Part shown: one piece after another, positions 5,914-7,348 of the stretch
How positions within the stretch are numbered: position 1 is the stretch's first letter
How the letters are laid out: the number at the start of each line of letters is the position of its first letter
Origin: Gammaproteobacteria bacterium
GTDB lineage: Bacteria; Pseudomonadota; Gammaproteobacteria; Pseudomonadales; Azotimanducaceae
Reading direction: 5' to 3'
Length of the DNA: 7,348 nucleotides
NCBI GenBank assembly: GCA_003228415.1
Contig: QIDL01000411.1
Span: forward strand, 1-7,348
Made by a program: the position numbers and the translations under genes
The notes under the pieces: model-generated
Told to the model about the DNA's origin: nothing
Database searches by the model: none
What the model saw: only the letters and a program-made list of their open reading frames with translations

Positions 5914-7348
5914 TCACGGCCCGGAGCCCGCTGTAGAATCCGCGACAGTGATCTGAGGATAGTAGGTGAATTTGTGCGTGTAGACATAGTTCTGTGTCGG
6001 AACCGGCTTACCATCGATGATGGTCGGACGGAATCTTGCGATACGAAGGCTCTTGCGAACGCGAAAATCCATCATGCCTTTTGGTTCTGATGCCATAGTC
6101 ACCAGGCGTCGGGTGGCGCCATGATCGTTAACATCGAACTGTACAGTAACCAATCCCTCTCTGGCGGCCTCAGAAGCATTGCTGTTCGGTGGTTTCGGAT
6201 CGCTCGGCACCGGATAGTGAATGAGCTTAGGTCTCCCGAAATATTCTTCCAGCGGGAATCCTTCTATCCGGGACATTATTTCCCATGCAATCTGGTACAG
6301 GGGGAAGGCTTCCCGGGTCTTGTCGAACAGCAGATGCCAATCAGCCAGATCCAGGATCGCCTCGGCGACGACGTCCGTCTCGGCACCGTGGTTTCGGTGA
6401 ATCTGGATAATTGTCTGCAAGGCCCGCTCACCGGCAGGAAAACTGTTGACTGAGACAATGCCGTACGGGCCTGCCGACGCCAGCGCCGAGGTGGAATGTG
6501 AGCTGCCTGACGATGGATCGATATAAACGGGTGGGAATCGTTCCAGACGATGGGTTCTGGCGATTCCCTCCCAGGCTGGAATGGCTTCCATCGAGAAGCC
6601 CTTGTTGTTGGCGATGAGGACGTCGGCCGCCCTCTGATAGAGCCCTCGCGCTGCGAATATGTTGTAGGTGGATTCGTACCAGCGTGCCAGGTGAAACAAC
6701 CCGGGCAGCATCGCTTCATCCTTAGGGTTGTGGGCGCGCCGCAGCACATGGTATGCGTATTCTTCCCTTTCATTCGCGGTTTTGTAGTCGCCCAGGGTGC
6801 GATAGACCTCGGCTTCCCGATAGACGATTTCAATCTGTCCTGGGGACACCAGACCTGCACTGACTCGTTCCAGGTGCACGGCACGACCATAGTTGTCCAG
6901 CGCACCGACATAGTCACCCTCCAGGACCTGGATGTCCCCCAGCATCATGGTTGGACGAACCAGGGCTCGATCGAATCGGTGACTGCGCTCTTTGATGTCA
7001 CTGATTTTCTGAGCAAGCCAGAGCTTGGGGATGTCGAATTCCCCAGCGTCAATCTGGGCCTGAATTTGTTCCAGATCAGGGTCCTGCTCCTGCAGTACGT
7101 CGGCGATGGATACCCCAGTACTGGTTTCGGTACTGGGCTCGGTACTGGTTTCGATACCGGGCTCGGTACTGGTTTCGGTACCGGTTTCGGTACCGGCCTC
7201 GGTACTGATTTCGGCACCCGCATCGGTGCCGGAGCTGACAATCGGTTCGGCAGCCGCAGGAACTGTTGCATCGGTCTCCGTCGGTGCACCTTCAGCGCTA
7301 TCCGTCAGCGCACCTTCAGCGCTATCCGTCAGCGCACCTTCAGCGCTA
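5914..7348 (-). CDS. TPR-like protein with repetitive linker and TonB-like C-terminal domain (5' end outside window)
   Basis: The reading frame is open from the right edge to a TGA at 5914 (477 visible residues). An internal ATG at 6948 is not a credible start, because the coding pattern continues upstream of it. Visible residues 1-80 are low-complexity, rich in Glu, Thr, Ser and Ala: two and a half DSAEGALT units, then seven (S/G)-T/I-E-X units. After a short acidic helix (81-105), residues about 108-270 and 305-362 form helical TPR-like pairs (for example GDIQVLEGDYVGALDNYGRA and YREAEVYRTLGDYKTANERE). Residues about 396-464 match the TonB C-terminal domain pattern: EGLVTVQFDVNDHG, then RKSLRIARFRPTIIDGKPVP, then a final Phe-Tyr-rich strand. 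TonB proper passes proton-motive energy to outer-membrane receptors, but many proteins carry this fold as a generic periplasmic binding module. The linker suggests an N-terminal membrane anchor or signal outside the window. The 93 bp to the next gene holds no obvious terminator. Confidence 0.88.
   Translation of the reverse strand, partial: SAEGALTDSAEGALTDSAEGAPTETDATVPAAAEPIVSSGTDAGAEISTEAGTETGTETSTEPGIETSTEPSTETSTGVSIADVLQEQDPDLEQIQAQIDAGEFDIPKLWLAQKISDIKERSHRFDRALVRPTMMLGDIQVLEGDYVGALDNYGRAVHLERVSAGLVSPGQIEIVYREAEVYRTLGDYKTANEREEYAYHVLRRAHNPKDEAMLPGLFHLARWYESTYNIFAARGLYQRAADVLIANNKGFSMEAIPAWEGIARTHRLERFPPVYIDPSSGSSHSTSALASAGPYGIVSVNSFPAGERALQTIIQIHRNHGAETDVVAEAILDLADWHLLFDKTREAFPLYQIAWEIMSRIEGFPLEEYFGRPKLIHYPVPSDPKPPNSNASEAAREGLVTVQFDVNDHGATRRLVTMASEPKGMMDFRVRKSLRIARFRPTIIDGKPVPTQNYVYTHKFTYYPQITVADSTAGSGP
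7123..7206 (-). repeat. 12-bp in-frame repeat, seven units
   Basis: Seven consecutive 12-bp units encode the tetrapeptides STEA, GTET, GTET, STEP, GIET, STEP and STET. They alternate GGTACT/GGTACC and TTTCGG/GCTCGG variants on the plus strand. Two more decayed units (GTDA, GAEI) extend the array to about 7230. It forms an acidic, Thr-rich, probably disordered linker in the TPR/TonB-like protein. Confidence 0.85.
7286..7348 (-). repeat. 24-bp in-frame tandem repeat, about 2.6 copies, reaching the window edge
   Basis: Copies lie at 7286-7309 and 7310-7333, with a partial copy at 7334-7348. The visible copies are identical, so the array is recent or actively homogenised. Each unit adds eight residues (DSAEGALT) to the N-terminal linker of the TonB-like gene. 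The array continues beyond the window, so the copy number is not known. Confidence 0.9.

Noticed and set aside
5498..5956. Plus-strand open frame with repeated ELDGG and LGEPG units
   Set aside because: It is the antisense reading of the stalk repeats. Repeats with periods divisible by three stay open in several frames, so openness is not evidence of coding.
5914..6948. Shorter version of the TonB-like gene starting at the ATG at 6948
   Set aside because: The same frame stays open to the window edge with protein-like sequence and in-frame repeats, and this ATG falls inside a TPR-like helix without a ribosome binding site.
7123..7348. Possible CRISPR array because of regularly spaced repeats
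   Set aside because: The units are directly tandem without unique spacers, have periods of 12 and 24 bp, and keep a reading frame open.

Overview
The window comes from a bacterium. It is GC-rich and gene-dense, with every supported gene on the minus strand. The protein types (outer-membrane-type lipoproteins, a TonB-like C-terminal domain, TPR and PEGA envelope proteins, and an FGE/SUMF1-type domain) suggest a Gram-negative, probably a gammaproteobacterium. That assignment rests on protein style only; no phylogenetic marker is present.

In the direction of transcription (right to left) there are five genes. Gene A (5914 to beyond 7348, 5' end outside) has a repetitive Thr/Glu/Ser-rich linker, TPR-like helices and a TonB-like C-terminal domain. 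Gene B (4705-5820) is a lipoprotein with a long Ser/Pro/Gly-rich repetitive stalk and a compact charged helical tail. Gene C (3365-4621) is a second lipoprotein, with an alpha/beta N-terminal half and two small-residue hydrophobic stretches. Gene D (1832-3343) is a single-pass inner-membrane protein with TPR repeats and a small beta-rich, PEGA-like C-terminal domain. Gene E (1829 to before 1, 3' end outside) is a single-pass membrane protein with about five PEGA-type repeats followed by an FGE-sulfatase/SUMF1-type domain.

Gaps are about 93 bp (A-B, to the proposed start of B), 83 bp (B-C), 21 bp (C-D) and 2 bp (D-E). With the shared orientation this looks like one operon, or two closely linked units. 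No terminator or convincing promoter is visible. No stretch over 300 bp lacks a gene, and there are no RNA genes, mobile elements or CRISPR arrays.

All five products are predicted to act in the envelope: D and E (and probably A) at the inner membrane facing the periplasm, B and C on the outer membrane. They are built from protein-protein interaction or scaffold modules (TPR, PEGA, a TonB-like domain, an FGE-like fold, a flexible stalk). The most economical reading is a trans-envelope assembly of unknown function. I do not recognise it as a named system, and that reading is inference. The genes also carry several in-frame tandem DNA repeats (24, 12, 15, 42 and 30 bp periods) that build the linkers.
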